64,000 nt of DNA from Oasisia sp. SBJ-2009 (Eukaryota > Annelida > Polychaeta > Sabellida > Siboglinidae), in assembly GCA_964017155.1 (NCBI GenBank), contig OZ024861.1, positions 53,954,309 through 54,018,308 on the forward strand. Reading direction: 5' to 3'. Below, one piece after another: positions 1 through 10,450 of the stretch (positions within the stretch are counted from its first letter, which is position 1; each line of letters starts with the position of its first letter). The notes under the pieces were generated by a model that made no database searches, was not told the origin of the DNA, and worked only from the letters and a program-made list of their open reading frames with translations. The position numbers were made by a program, and so were the translations under genes.

Positions 1-556
1 CTGATCCCACGTAGACGGATCGGACTTTGTCGTTTTCCTCGATTTGTTTCCAAAAGTTGGCAAGACGACGCGCACGGTCAGTTGGTTTCGTCTAGAGAGT
101 CGTAGTTACACTCCGTGCGTGGAATACGCACGAGAAGACCGACCGGCGCGTCGAACTTGGCCGTTTCTCTCGATTCTCAAAACTGATCCCCCGTAGACGG
201 ATCGGACTTTGTCGTTTTCCTCGATTTGTGCAACTATCACCGTGTTAAGGTCGCCAAATGCCTCGTCACCTCATCTAGTTAGTGTTTCATTATTACTCCC
301 GCCGTTTACCCAGCGGTCGGCACGGAATTCTGTTGAAAAGAATGTAAACAGACATTTACGCTTCCACTACTGATCCCCCGTAGACGGATCGGACTTTGTC
401 GTTTTGCTCGATTTGTGCAACTATCACCCTGTTAAGGTCGCCAAATGTCTTGACACCTCATCTAGTTAGTGGTTCATTATTACTCCCGCCGTTTACCCAG
501 CGGTCGCCACGGAATTCTGTTGAAAAGAATGTAAACAGACATTTACGCTTCCCCAA
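1..556 (+). repeat. ABB trimer, type I (first of 38 trimers)
   Basis: A 1-182, B 183-369, B 370-556. In type I trimers the first B is a special subtype: caccgtgttaag for caccctgttaag, gtgtttcatt for gtggttcatt, and an end reading ctactg (ttccacta, atctacta or cccctacta) instead of ccaactg. Trimers start at 1, 1648, 2572, 4588, 5874, 7159, 8814, 10837, 12131, 14877, 16900, 18194, 19472, 20020, 22765, 25510, 26788, 27712, 30089, 31367, 32292, 33570, 34848, 37593, 38502, 41247, 42156, 45631, 46901, 47810, 51285, 52194, 54932, 56218, 57496, 59512, 61520 and 62806. This A unit has private changes (cccacgtag and gtctagag). Confidence 0.93.
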
Positions 557-2385
557 CTGATCCCCCGTAGACGGATCGGACTTTGTCGTTTTCCTCGATT
601 TTTTTCCAAAAGTTGGCAAGACGACGCGCACGGTCAGTTGGTTTCGTCGAGAGAGTCGTAGTTACACTCCGTGCGTGGAATACGGCCGAGAAGACCGACC
701 AGCGCGTCGAACTTGGCCGTTTCTCTCGATTCTCAAAACTGATCCCCCGTAGACGGATCGGACTTTGTCGTTTTGCTCGATTTGTGCAACTATCACCCTG
801 TTAAGGTCGCCAAATGCCTTGACACCTCATCTAGTTAGTGGTTCATTATTACTCCCGCCGTTTACCCAGCGGTCGGCACGGAATTCTGTTGAAAAGAATG
901 TAAACAGACTTCCCCAACTGATCCCCCGTAGACGGATCGGACATTGTCGTTTTCCTCGATTTGTTTCCAAAAGTTGGCAAGACGACGCGCACGGTCAGTT
1001 GGTTTCGTCGAGAGAGTCGTAGTTACACCCCTTGCGTGGCACACGCCCGAGAAGTCCGACCGGCGCGTCGAACTTGGCCGTTTCTCTCGATTCTCAAAAC
1101 TGATCCCCCGTAGACGGATCGGACTTTGTCGTTTTGCTCGATTTGTGCAACTATCACCCTGTTTAGGTCGCCAAATGTCTTGACACCTCATCTAGTTAGT
1201 GGTTCATTATTACTCCCGCCGTTTACCCAGCGGTCGGCACGGAATTCTGTTGAAAAGAATGTAAACAGACACTTACGCTTCCCCAACTGATCCCCCGTAG
1301 ACGGATCGGACTTTGTCGTTTTCCACGATTTGTTTCCAAAAGTTGGCAAGACGACGCGCACGGTCAGTTGGTTTCGTCGAGAGAGTCGTAGTTACACCCC
1401 TTGCGTGGCACACGCCCGAGAAGACCGACCGGCGCGTCGAACTTGGCCGTTTCTCTCGATTCTCAAAACTGATCCCCCGTAGACGGATCGGACTTTGTCG
1501 TTTTCCTCGATTTGTGCAACTATCACCCTGTTAAGGTCGCCAAATGCCTCGTCACCTCATCTAGTTAGTGGTTCATTATTACTCCCGCCGTTTACCCAGC
1601 GGTCAGCACGGAATTCTGTTGAAAAGAATGTAAACAGACTTCCCCAACTGATCCCCCGTAGACGGATCGGACTTTGTCGTTTTCCTCGATTTGTTTCCAA
1701 AAGTTGGCAAGACGACGCGCACGGTCAGTTGGTTTCGTCGAGAGAGTCGTAGTTACACTCCATGCGTGGAATACGCCCGAGAAGACCGACCGGCGCGTCG
1801 AACTTGGCCATTTCTCTCGATTCTCAAAACTGATCCCCCGTAGACGGATCGGACTTTGTCGTTTTCCTCGATTTGTGCAACTATCACCGTGTTAAGGTCG
1901 CCAAATGCCTCGTCACCTCATCTAGTTAGTGTTTCATTATTACTCCCGCCGTTTACCCAGCGGTCGGCACGGAATTCTGTTGAAAAGAATGTAAACAGAC
2001 ATTTACGCTTCCACTACTGATCCCCCGTAGACGGATCGGACTTTGTCGTTTTGCTCGATTTGTGCAACTATCACCCTGTTAAGGTCGCCAAATGTCTTGA
2101 CACCTCATCTAGTTAGTGGTTCATTATTACTCCCGCCGTTTACCCAGCGGTCAGCACGGAATTCTGTTGAAAAGAATGTAAACAGACATTTACGCTTCCC
2201 CAACTGATCCCCCGTTAGCGGATCGGACTTTGTCGTTTTCCTCGATTTGTTTCCAAAAGTTGGCAAGACGACGCGCACGGTCAGTTGGTTTCGTCGAGAG
2301 AGTCGTAGTTACACTCCGTGCGTGGAATACGCCCGAGAAGACCGACCGGCGCGTCGAACTTGGCCATTTCTCTCGATTCTTAAAA

Positions 2386-2571
2386 CTGATCCCCCGTAGA
2401 CGGATCGGACTTTGTCGTTTTGCTCGATTTGTGCAACTATCACCCTGTTAAGGTCGCCAAATGCCTTGACACCTCATCTAGTTAGTGGTTCATTATTACT
2501 CCCGCCGCTTACCAGCGGTCGCCACGGAATTATGTTGAAAAGAATGTAAACATACATTTACGCTTCCCCAA
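2386..2571 (+). repeat. 186-bp B variant with a 1-base deletion (cgcttaccagcgg)
   Basis: The 28S-antisense part reads cgcttaccagcgg: a t-to-c change plus loss of one c relative to cgtttacccagcgg. Seven copies carry it, starting at 2386, 6973, 10651, 16714, 21119, 23864 and 27526. Three copies, with the change near 56150, 59085 and 62745, have cgcttacccagcgg with the c still present, the likely intermediate. At most of these sites the next A has gacgttgtcg and caatacgacg, so the variant spread as part of a larger block. Confidence 0.9.
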
Positions 2572-5500
2572 CTGATCCCCCGTAGACGGATCGGACGTTG
2601 TCGTTTTCCTCGATTTGTTTCCAAAAGTTGGCAATACGACGCGCAAGGTCAGTTGGTTTCGTCGAGAGAGTCGTAGTTACACTCCGTGCGTGGAATACGC
2701 CCGAGAAGACCGACCGGCGCGTCGAACTTGGCCATTTCTCTCGATTCTTAAAACTGATCCCCCGTAGACGGATCGGACTTTGTCGTTTTCCTCGATTTGT
2801 GCAACTATCACCGTGTTAAGGTCGCCAAATGCCTCGTCACCTCATCTAGTTAGTGTTTCATTATTACTCCCGCCGTTTACCCAGCGGTCGGCACGGAATT
2901 CTGTTGAAAAGAATGTAAACAGACATTTACGCATCTACTACTGATCCCCCGTAGACGGATCGGACTTTGTCGTTTTGCTCGATTTGTGCAACTATCACCC
3001 TGTTAAGGTCGCCAAATGTCTTGACACCTCATCTAGTTAGTGGTTCATTATTACTCCCGCCGTTTACCCAGCGGTCGCCACGGAATTATGTTGAAAAGAA
3101 TGTAAACAGACATTTACGCTTCCCCAACTGATCCCCCGTAGACGGATCGGACTTTGTCGTTTTCCTCGATTTGTTTCCAAAAGTTGGCAAGACGACGCGC
3201 ACGGTCAGTTGGTTTCGTCGAGAGAGTCGTAGTTACACTCCGTGCGTGGAATACGGCCGAGAAGACCGACCAGCGCGTCGAACTTGGCCGTTTCTCTCGA
3301 TTCTCAAAACTGATCCCCCGTAGACGGATCGGACTTTGTCGTTTTGCTCGATTTGTGCAACAATCACCCTGTTAAGGTCGCCAAATGCCTTGACACCTCA
3401 TCTAGTTAGTGGTTCATTATTACTCCCGCCGTTTACCCAGCGGTCGGCACGGAATTCTGTTGAAAAGAATGTAAACAGACTTCCCCAACTGATCCCCCGT
3501 AGACGGATCGGACTTTGTCGTTTTCCTCGATTTGTTTCCAAAAGTTGGCAAGACGACGCGCACGGTCAGTTGGTTTCGTCGAGAGAGTCGTAGTTACACC
3601 CCTTGCGTGGCACACGCCCGAGAAGACCGACCGGCGCGTCGAACTTGGCCGTTTCTCTCGATTCTCAAAACTGATCCCCCGTAGACGGATCGGACTTTGT
3701 CGTTTTGCTCGATTTGTGCAACTATCACCCTGTTAAGGTCGCCAAATGTCTTGACACCTCATCTAGTTAGTGGTTCATTATTACTCCCGCCGTTTACCCA
3801 GCGGTCGGCACGGAATTCTGTTGAAAAGAATGTAAACAGACATTTACGCTTCCCCAACTGATCCCCCGTAGACGGATCGGACTTTGTCGTTTTCCACGAT
3901 TTGTTTCCAAAAGTTGGCAAGACGGCGCGCACGGTCAGTTGGTTTCGTCGAGAGAGTCGTAGTTACACTCCGTGCGTGGAATACGCCCGAGAAGACCGAC
4001 CGGCGCGTCGAACTTGGCCGTTTCTCTCGATTCTCAAAACTGATCCCCCGTAGACGGATCGGACTTTGTCGTTTTCCTCGATTTGTGCAACTATCACCCT
4101 GTTAAGGTCGACAAATGCCTCGTCACCTCATCTAGTTAGTGGTTCATTATTACTCCCGCCGTTTACCCAGCGGTCAGCACGGAATTCTGTTGAAAAGAAT
4201 GTAAACAGACATTTACGCTTCCCCAACTGATCCCCCGTTACCGGATCGGACTTTGTCGTTTTCCTCGATTTGTTTCCAAAAGTTGGCAAGACGACGCGCA
4301 CGGTCAGTTGGTTTCGTCGAGAGAGTCGTAGTTACACTCCGTGCGTGGAATACGCCCGAGAAGACCGACCGGCGCGTCGAACTTGGCCGTTTCTCTCGAT
4401 TCTCAAAACTGATCCCCCGTAGACGGATCGGACTTTGTCGTTTTCCTCGATTTGTGCAACTATCACCCTGTTAAGGTCGCCAAATGCCTCGTCACCTCAT
4501 CTAGTTAGTGGTTCATTATTACTCCCGCCGTTTACCCAGCGGTCTGCACGGAATTCTGTTGAAAAGAATGTAAACAGACTTCCCCAACTGATCCCCCGTA
4601 GACGGATCGGACTTTGTCGTTTTCCTCGATTTGTTTCCAAAAGTTGGCAAGACGACGCGCACGGTCAGTTGGTTTCGTCGAGAGAGTCGTAGTTACACTC
4701 CGTGCGTGGAATACGCCCGAGAAGACTGACCGGCGCGTCGAACTTGGCCATTTCTCTCGATTCTCAAAACTGATCCCCCGTAGACGGATCGGACTTTGTC
4801 GTTTTCCTCGATTTGTGCAACTATCACCGTGTTAAGGTCGCCAAATGCCTCGTCACCTCATCTAGTTAGTGTTTCATTATTACTCCCGCCGTTTACCCAG
4901 CGGTCGGCACGGAATTCTGTTGAAAAGAATGTAAACAGACATTTACGCCTCCACTACTGATCCCCCGTAGACGGATCGGACTTTGTCGTTTTGCTCGATT
5001 TGTGCAACTATCACCCTGTTAAGGTCGCCAAATGTCTTGACACCTCATCTAGTTAGTGGTTCATTATTACTCCCGCCGTTTACCCAGCGGTCGCCACGGA
5101 ATTCTGTTGAAAAGAATGTAAACAGACATTTACGCTTCCCCAACTGATCCCCCGTAGACGGATCGGACATTGTCGTTTTCCTCGATTTGTTTCCAAAAGT
5201 TGGCAAGACGACGCGCACGGTCAGTTGGTTTCGTCGAGAGAGTCGTAGTTACACCCCTTGCGTGGCACACGCCCGAGAAGACCGACCGGCGCGTCGAACT
5301 TGGCCGTTTCTCTCGATTCTCAAAACTGATCCCCCGTAGACGGATCGGACTTTGTCGTTTTGCTCGATTTGTGCAACTATCACCCTGTTAAGGTCGCCAA
5401 ATGCCTCGTCACCTCATCTAGTTAGTGGTTCATTATTACTCCCGCCGTTTACCCAGCGGTCAGCACGGAATTCTGTTGAAAAGAATGTAAACAGACATTC

Positions 5501-6429
5501 ACGCTTCCCCAACTGATCCCCCGTAGACGGATCGGACTTTGTCGTTTTCCTCGATTTGTTTCCAAAAGTTGGCAAGACGACGCGCACGGTCAGTTGGTTT
5601 CGTCGAGAGAGTCGTAGTTACACCCCTTGCGTGGCACACGCCCGAGAAGACCGACCGGCGCGTCGAACTTGGCCGTTTCTCTCGATTCTCAAAACTGATC
5701 CCCCGTAGACGGATCGGACTTTGTCGTTTTCCTCGATTTGTGCAACTATCACCCTGTTAAGGTCGCCAAATGCCTCGTCACCTCATCTAGTTAGTGGTTC
5801 ATTATTACTCCCGCCGTTTACCCAGCGGTCTGCACGGAATTCTGTTGAAAAGAATGTAAACAGACTTCCCCAACTGATCCCCCGTAGACGGATCGGACTT
5901 TGTCGTTTTCCTCGATTTGTTTCCAAAAGTTGGCAAGACGACGCGCACGGTCAGTTGGTTTCGTCGAGAGAGTCGTAGTTACACTCCATGCGTGGAATAC
6001 GCCCGAGAAGACCGACCGGCGCGTCGAACTTGGCCATTTCTCTCGATTCTCAAAACTGATCCCCCGTAGACGGATCGGACTTTGTCGTTTTCCTCGATTT
6101 GTGCAACTATCACCGTGTTAAGGTCGCCAAATGCCTCGTCACCTCATCTAGTTAGTGTTTCATTATTACTCCCGCCGTTTACCCAGCGGTCGGCACGGAA
6201 TTCTGTTGAAAAGAATGTAAACAGACATTTACGCTTCCACTACTGATCCCCCGTAGACGGATCGGACTTTGTCGTTTTGCTCGATTTGTGCAACTATCAC
6301 CCTGTTAAGGTCGCCAAATGTCTTGACACCTCATCTAGTTAGTGGTTCATTATTACTCCCGCCGTTTACCCAGCGGTCGCCACGGAATTCTGTTGAAAAG
6401 AATGTAAACAGACATTTACGCTTCCCCAA

Positions 6430-6476
6430 CTGATCCCCCGTAGACGGATCGGACTTTGTCGTTTTCCTCGATTTGT
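6430..6476 (+). repeat. 47-bp box shared by A and B monomers (representative copy)
   Basis: This box opens every A and every B unit, about 350 times in the window, from ctgatcccccgtag to cctcgatttgt. It is the only stretch where A and B are nearly identical; past offset 47 they differ at once. Variation inside it is limited: gtagacgg, gttagcgg or gttaccgg at offsets 11-18; gactttg, gacattg or gacgttg at offsets 23-29; and cctcg, gctcg or ccacg at offsets 37-41. Its conservation could reflect frequent exchange between A and B or a protein-binding role. I see no match to the CENP-B box. Confidence 0.9.
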
Positions 6477-6491
6477 TTCCAAAAGTTGGCA

Positions 6492-6538
6492 AGACGACGC
6501 GCACGGTCAGTTGGTTTCGTCGAGAGAGTCGTAGTTAC
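6492..6538 (-). pseudogene. Decayed 28S-like fragment in A, antisense, spanning the R2 site region
   Basis: Offsets 95-109 of A, gagagtcgtagttac, match the reverse complement of 28S gtaactatgactctc at 14 of 15. Extending upstream over offsets 76-109 gives about 26 of 34 with one gap, and offsets 63-72 (agacgacgcg) resemble the reverse complement of the ctcgtcatct part. The R2 junction itself is degraded in A. Alone, the 15-base match would be marginal. It becomes persuasive because it hits the same short 28S region that B hits, in the opposite orientation to B's sense fragment. The A sequence after offset 110 may continue antisense 28S, but too loosely to claim. Confidence 0.6.
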
Positions 6539-9500
6539 ACTCCGTGCGTGGAATACGCCCGAGAAGACCGACCGGCGCGTCGAACTTGGCCGTTTCTCTC
6601 GATTCTCAAAACTGATCCCCCGTAGACGGATCGGACTTTGTCGTTTTCCTCGATTTGTGCAACTATCACCCTGTTAAGGTCGCCAAATGCCTCGTCACCT
6701 CATCTAGTTAGTGGTTCATTATTACTCCCGCCGTTTACCCAGCGGTCGGCACGGAATTATGTTGAAAAGAATGTAAACAGACTTCCCCAACTGATCCCCC
6801 GTAGACGGATCGGACTTTGTCGTTTTCCTCGATTTGTTTCCAAAAGTTGGCAAGACGACGCGCACGGTCAGTTGGTTTCGTCGAGAGAGTCGTAGTTACA
6901 CTCCGTGCGTGGAATACGCCCGAGAAGACCGACCGGCGCGTCGAACTTGGCCATTTCTCTCGATTCTTAAAACTGATCCCCCGTAGACGGATCGGACTTT
7001 GTCGTTTTGCTCGATTTGTGCAACTATCACCCTGTTAAGGTCGCCAAATGCCTTGACACCTCATCTAGTTAGTGGTTCATTATTACTCCCGCCGCTTACC
7101 AGCGGTCGCCACGGAATTATGTTGAAAAGAATGTAAACATACATTTACGCTTCCCCAACTGATCCCCCGTAGACGGATCGGACGTTGTCGTTTTCCTCGA
7201 TTTGTTTCCAAAAGTTGGCAATACGACGCGCAAGGTCAGTTGGTTTCGTCGAGAGAGTCGTAGTTACACTCCGTGCGTGGAATACGCCCGAGAAGACCGA
7301 CCGGCGCGTCGAACTTGGCCATTTCTCTCGATTCTTAAAACTGATCCCCCGTAGACGGATCGGACTTTGTCGTTTTCCTCGATTTGTGCAACTATCACCG
7401 TGTTAAGGTCGCCAAATGTCTTGACACCTCATCTAGTTAGTGGTTCATTATTACTCCCGCCGTTTACCCAGCGGTCGGCACGGAATTCTGTTGAAAAGAA
7501 TGTAAACAGACATTTACGCATCTACTACTGATCCCCCGTAGACGGATCGGACTTTGTCGTTTTGCTCGATTTGTGCAACTATCACCCTGTTAAGGTCGCC
7601 AAATGTCTTGACACCTCATCTAGTTAGTGGTTCATTATTACTCCCGCCGTTTACCCAGCGGTCGCCACGGAATTATGTTGAAAAGAATGTAAACAGACAT
7701 TTACGCTTCCCCAACTGATCCCCCGTAGACGGATCGGACTTTGTCGTTTTCCTCGATTTGTTTCCAAAAGTTGGCAAGACGACGCGCACGGTCAGTTGGT
7801 TTCGTCGAGAGAGTCGTAGTTACACTCCGTGCGTGGAATACGGCCGAGAAGACCGACCAGCGCGTCGAACTTGGCCGTTTCTCTCGATTCTCAAAACTGA
7901 TCCCCCGTAGACGGATCGGACTTTGTCGTTTTGCTCGATTTGTGCAACAATCACCCTGTTAAGGTCGCCAAATGCCTTGACACCTCATCTAGTTAGTGGT
8001 TCATTATTACTCCCGCCGTTTACCCAGCGGTCGCCACGGAATTATGTTGAAAAGAATGTAAACAGACATTTACGCTTCCCCAACTGATCCCCCGTAGACG
8101 GATCGGACTTTGTCGTTTTCCTCGATTTGTTTCCAAAAGTTGGCAAGCCGACGCGCACGGTCAGTTGGTTTCGTCGAGAGAGTCGTAGTTACACTCCGTG
8201 CGTGGAATACGGCCGAGAAGACCGACCAGCGCGTCGAACTTGGCCGTTTCTCTCGATTCTCAAAACTGATCCCCCGTAGACGGATCGGACTTTGTCGTTT
8301 TGCTCGATTTGTGCAACAATCACCCTGTTAAGGTCGCCAAATGCCTTGACACCTCATCTAGTTAGTGGTTCATTATTACTCCCGCCGTTTACCCAGCGGT
8401 CGGCACGGAATTCTGTTGAAAAGAATGTAAACATACTTCCCCAACTGATCCCCCGTAGACGGATCGGACTTTGTCGTTTTCCTCGATTTGTTTCCAAAAG
8501 TTGGCAAGACGACGCGCACGGTCAGTTGGTTTCGTCGAGAGAGTCGTAGTTACACCCCTTGCGTGGCACACGCCCGAGAAGACCGACCGGCGCGTCGAAC
8601 TTGGCCGTTTCTCTCGATTCTCAAAACTGATCCCCCGTAGACGGATCGGACTTAGTCGTTTTGCTCGATTTGTGCAACTATCACCCTGTTAAGGTCGCCA
8701 AATGTCTTGACACCTCATCTAGTTAGTGGTTCATTATTACTCCCGCCGTTTACCCAGCGGTCGGCACGGAATTCTGTTGAAAAGAATGTAAACAGACATT
8801 TACGCTTCCCCAACTGATCCCCCGTAGACGGATCGGACTTTGTCGTTTTCCACGATTTGTTTCCAAAAGTTGGCAAGACGGCGCGCACGGTCAGTTGGTT
8901 TCGTCGAGAGAGTCGTAGTTACACTCCGTGCGTGGAATACGCCCGAGAAGACCGACCGGCGCGTCGAACTTGGCCGTTTCTCTCGATTCTCAAAACTGAT
9001 CCCCCGTAGACGGATCGGACTTTGTCGTTTTCCTCGATTTGTGCAACTATCACCGTGTTAAGGTCGCCACATGCCTCGTCACCTCATCTAGTTAGTGTTT
9101 CATTATTACTCCCGCCGTTTACCCAGCGGTCGGCACGGAATTCTGTTGAAAAGAATGTAAACAGACATTTACGCTTCCACTACTGATCCCCCGTAGACGG
9201 ATCGGACTTTGTCGTTTTGCTCGATTTGTGCAACTATCACCCTGTTAAGGTCGCCAAATGTCTTGACACCTCATCTAGTTAGTGGTTCATTATTACTCCC
9301 GCCGTTTACCCAGCGGTCGCCACGGAATTCTGTTGAAAAGAATGTAAACAGACATTTACGCTTCCCCAACTGATCCCCCGTAGACGGATCGGACTTTGTC
9401 GTTTTCCTCGATTTGTTTCCAAAAGTTGGCAAGACGACGCGCACGGTCAGTTGGTTTCGTCGAGAGAGTCGTAGTTACACTCCGTGCGTGGAATACGCCC

Positions 9501-10336
9501 GAGAAGACCGACCGGCGCGTCGAACTTGGCCGTTTCTCTTGATTCTCAAAACTGATCCCCCGTAGACGGATCGGACTTTGTCGTTTTCCTCGATTTGTGC
9601 AACTATCACCCTGTTAAGGTCGCCAAATGCCTCGTCACCTCATCTAGTTAGTGGTTTATTATTACTCCCGCCGTTTACCCAGCGGTCAGCACGGAATTCT
9701 GTTGAAAAGAATGTAAACAGACATTTACGCTTCCCCAACTGATCCCCCGTAGACGGATCGAACTTTGTCGTTTTCCTCGATTTGTTTCCAAAAGTTGGCA
9801 AGACGACGCGCACGGTCAGTTGGTTTCGTCGAGAGAGTCGTAGTTACACTCCGTGCGTGGAATACGCCCGAGAAGACCGACCGGCGCGTCGAACTTGGCC
9901 GTTTCTCTCGATTCTCAAAACTGATCCCCCGTAGACGGATCGGACTTTGTCGTTTTCCTCGATTTGTGCAACTATCACCCTGTTAAGGTCGCCAAATGCC
10001 TTAACACCTCATCTAGTTAGTGGTTCATTATTACTCCCGCCGTTTACCCAGCGGTCAGCACGGAATTCTGTTGAAAAGAATGTAAACAGACATTTACGTT
10101 TCCCCAACTGATCCCCCGTTAGCGGATCGGACTTTGTCGTTTTCCTCGATTTGTTTCCAAAGGTTGGCAAGACGACGCGCACGGTCAGTTGGTTTCGTCG
10201 AGAGAGTCGTAGTTACACTCCGTGCGTGGAATACGCCCGAGAAGACCGACCGGCGCGTCGAACTTGGCCGTTTCTCTCGATTCTCAAAACTGATCCCCCG
10301 TAGACGGATCGGACTTTGTCGTTTTCCTCGATTTGT

Positions 10337-10391
10337 GCAACTATCACCCTGTTAAGGTCGCCAAATGCCTCGTCACCTCATCTAGTTAGTG
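10337..10391 (+). pseudogene. 28S rRNA-derived fragment in B, sense, containing the R2 target site
   Basis: Offsets 48-102 of monomer B align with the conserved 28S rRNA segment where R2 retrotransposons insert. From memory, the rRNA core is ttaaggtagccaaatgcc and B has ttaaggtcgccaaatgcc; the match continues through tcgtca, giving 23 of 24 bases. Upstream, gcaactatcaccctg matches gtaactatgactctc at about 11 of 15. Downstream, after 5 extra bases, tctagttagtg matches tctaattagtg at 10 of 11. The R2 cleavage point falls between offsets 68 and 69. The same segment is present in every B copy with small changes. It is a derived fragment, not a functional rRNA gene. A search against LSU rRNA would settle the exact limits. 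Confidence 0.88.
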
Positions 10392-10392
10392 G

Positions 10393-10418
10393 TTCATTAT
10401 TACTCCCGCCGTTTACCC
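10393..10418 (-). pseudogene. 28S rRNA-derived fragment in B, antisense, from just upstream of the R2 site
   Basis: Offsets 104-129 of B are the reverse complement of the 28S segment immediately 5' of the R2 target. The 19 bases ttactcccgccgtttaccc are identical to the reverse complement of the conserved rRNA gggtaaacggcgggagtaa, and the preceding tcatta extends the match to about 23 of 25. It sits only 1 base after the sense fragment and overlaps it in rRNA coordinates (both contain the gtaactatga part), so B is a fold-back of 28S. Similarity beyond offset 130 is too weak to call. Variants cgcttaccc, cgttaaccc and actaccgcc occur in some blocks; cgtttaccc is the rRNA-like, presumably ancestral state. 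Confidence 0.85.
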
Positions 10419-10450
10419 AGCGGTCGGCACGGAATTCTGTTGAAAAGAAT

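Larger units (their letters stand above)
6430..6611 (+). repeat. Monomer A, representative consensus-like copy (182 bp)
   Basis: This copy carries the commonest base at each variable site. Offsets 1-47 are the box shared with monomer B. Offsets 48-182 are specific to A, from ttccaaaagttggc to the end motif cgattctcaaaa. C and G are equal (49 each, 54% GC) with 23 CpG dinucleotides against about 13 expected. Common A variants are: ccacg for cctcg at the end of the box together with gacggcgcgc; ggccgag with gaccagcg; the pair cccttgcgtggcacac for ccgtgcgtggaatac; catttctc for cgtttctc; and gttagcgg or gttaccgg for gtagacgg in the box. These variants travel with the larger duplicated blocks and serve as lineage tags. 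Confidence 0.95.
1..7527 (+). repeat. Left segment: diverged internal duplications at 4.2-5.0 kb offset
   Basis: Unit order by start: t1 s557 l918 s1287 t1648 d2204 t2572 s3128 l3489 l3858 s4227 t4588 l5144 s5513 t5874 s6430 d6791 t7159 (last B at 7528 begins the next block). The run from 918 resembles the run from 5144: 918/5144 share gacattgtcg with the cccttgcg type, and 1648/5874 share the rare ccatgcg. The offset grows from 4226 to 4587 after an extra AB dimer at 6430-6790, and to 4956 after another at 7715-8083. The copies differ more than the blocks further right, so this is an older duplication. Confidence 0.8.

Noticed and set aside
862..1191. Longer minus-strand frames of 109 and 118 codons (also 53028-53384)
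   Set aside because: They begin at ATG but are open only where ttaagg became tttagg, which removes a stop. Nothing else sets these copies apart, so they are chance frames in satellite DNA.
6430..6440. Hammerhead ribozyme core suggested by ctgat
   Set aside because: The core needs ctgatga followed by a stem and gaaa. Here ctgat is followed by ccccc, and no matching gaaa element is placed after it.
6450..6460. Second 28S-like match of the box (tcggactttgt against tccgactttgt)
   Set aside because: Ten of eleven bases is expected by chance several times when comparing a monomer with a 3-4 kb rRNA, and there is no support from flanking bases.
6430..6476. CENP-B box in the shared box or in A
   Set aside because: I compared the nTTCGnnnnAnnCGGGn pattern with both strands of the consensus. 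The nearest stretches (tttcgtcgagag and cccgtagacgg) miss essential positions.
6456..6677. Recurring 73-codon and 85-codon open frames on the plus strand, one or more in nearly every dimer
   Set aside because: They start at TTG, have no ribosome-binding or promoter context, exist only because monomer lengths keep the frame open, overlap each other in different frames, and change with each indel. Arginine- and serine-rich composition follows from the CpG-rich repeat. Not genes.
9370..9551. A copies with a stop in the common frame (cttgattc; also 15433, 53480, 58052)
   Set aside because: Considered as broken genes. Since the frame is not coding, these are ordinary point variants that mark block lineage.
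10337..10391. Functional 28S rRNA gene
   Set aside because: Only about 55 plus 26 bases of rRNA-like sequence are present, rearranged and mutated in each unit. There is no transcription unit or other rRNA domain.
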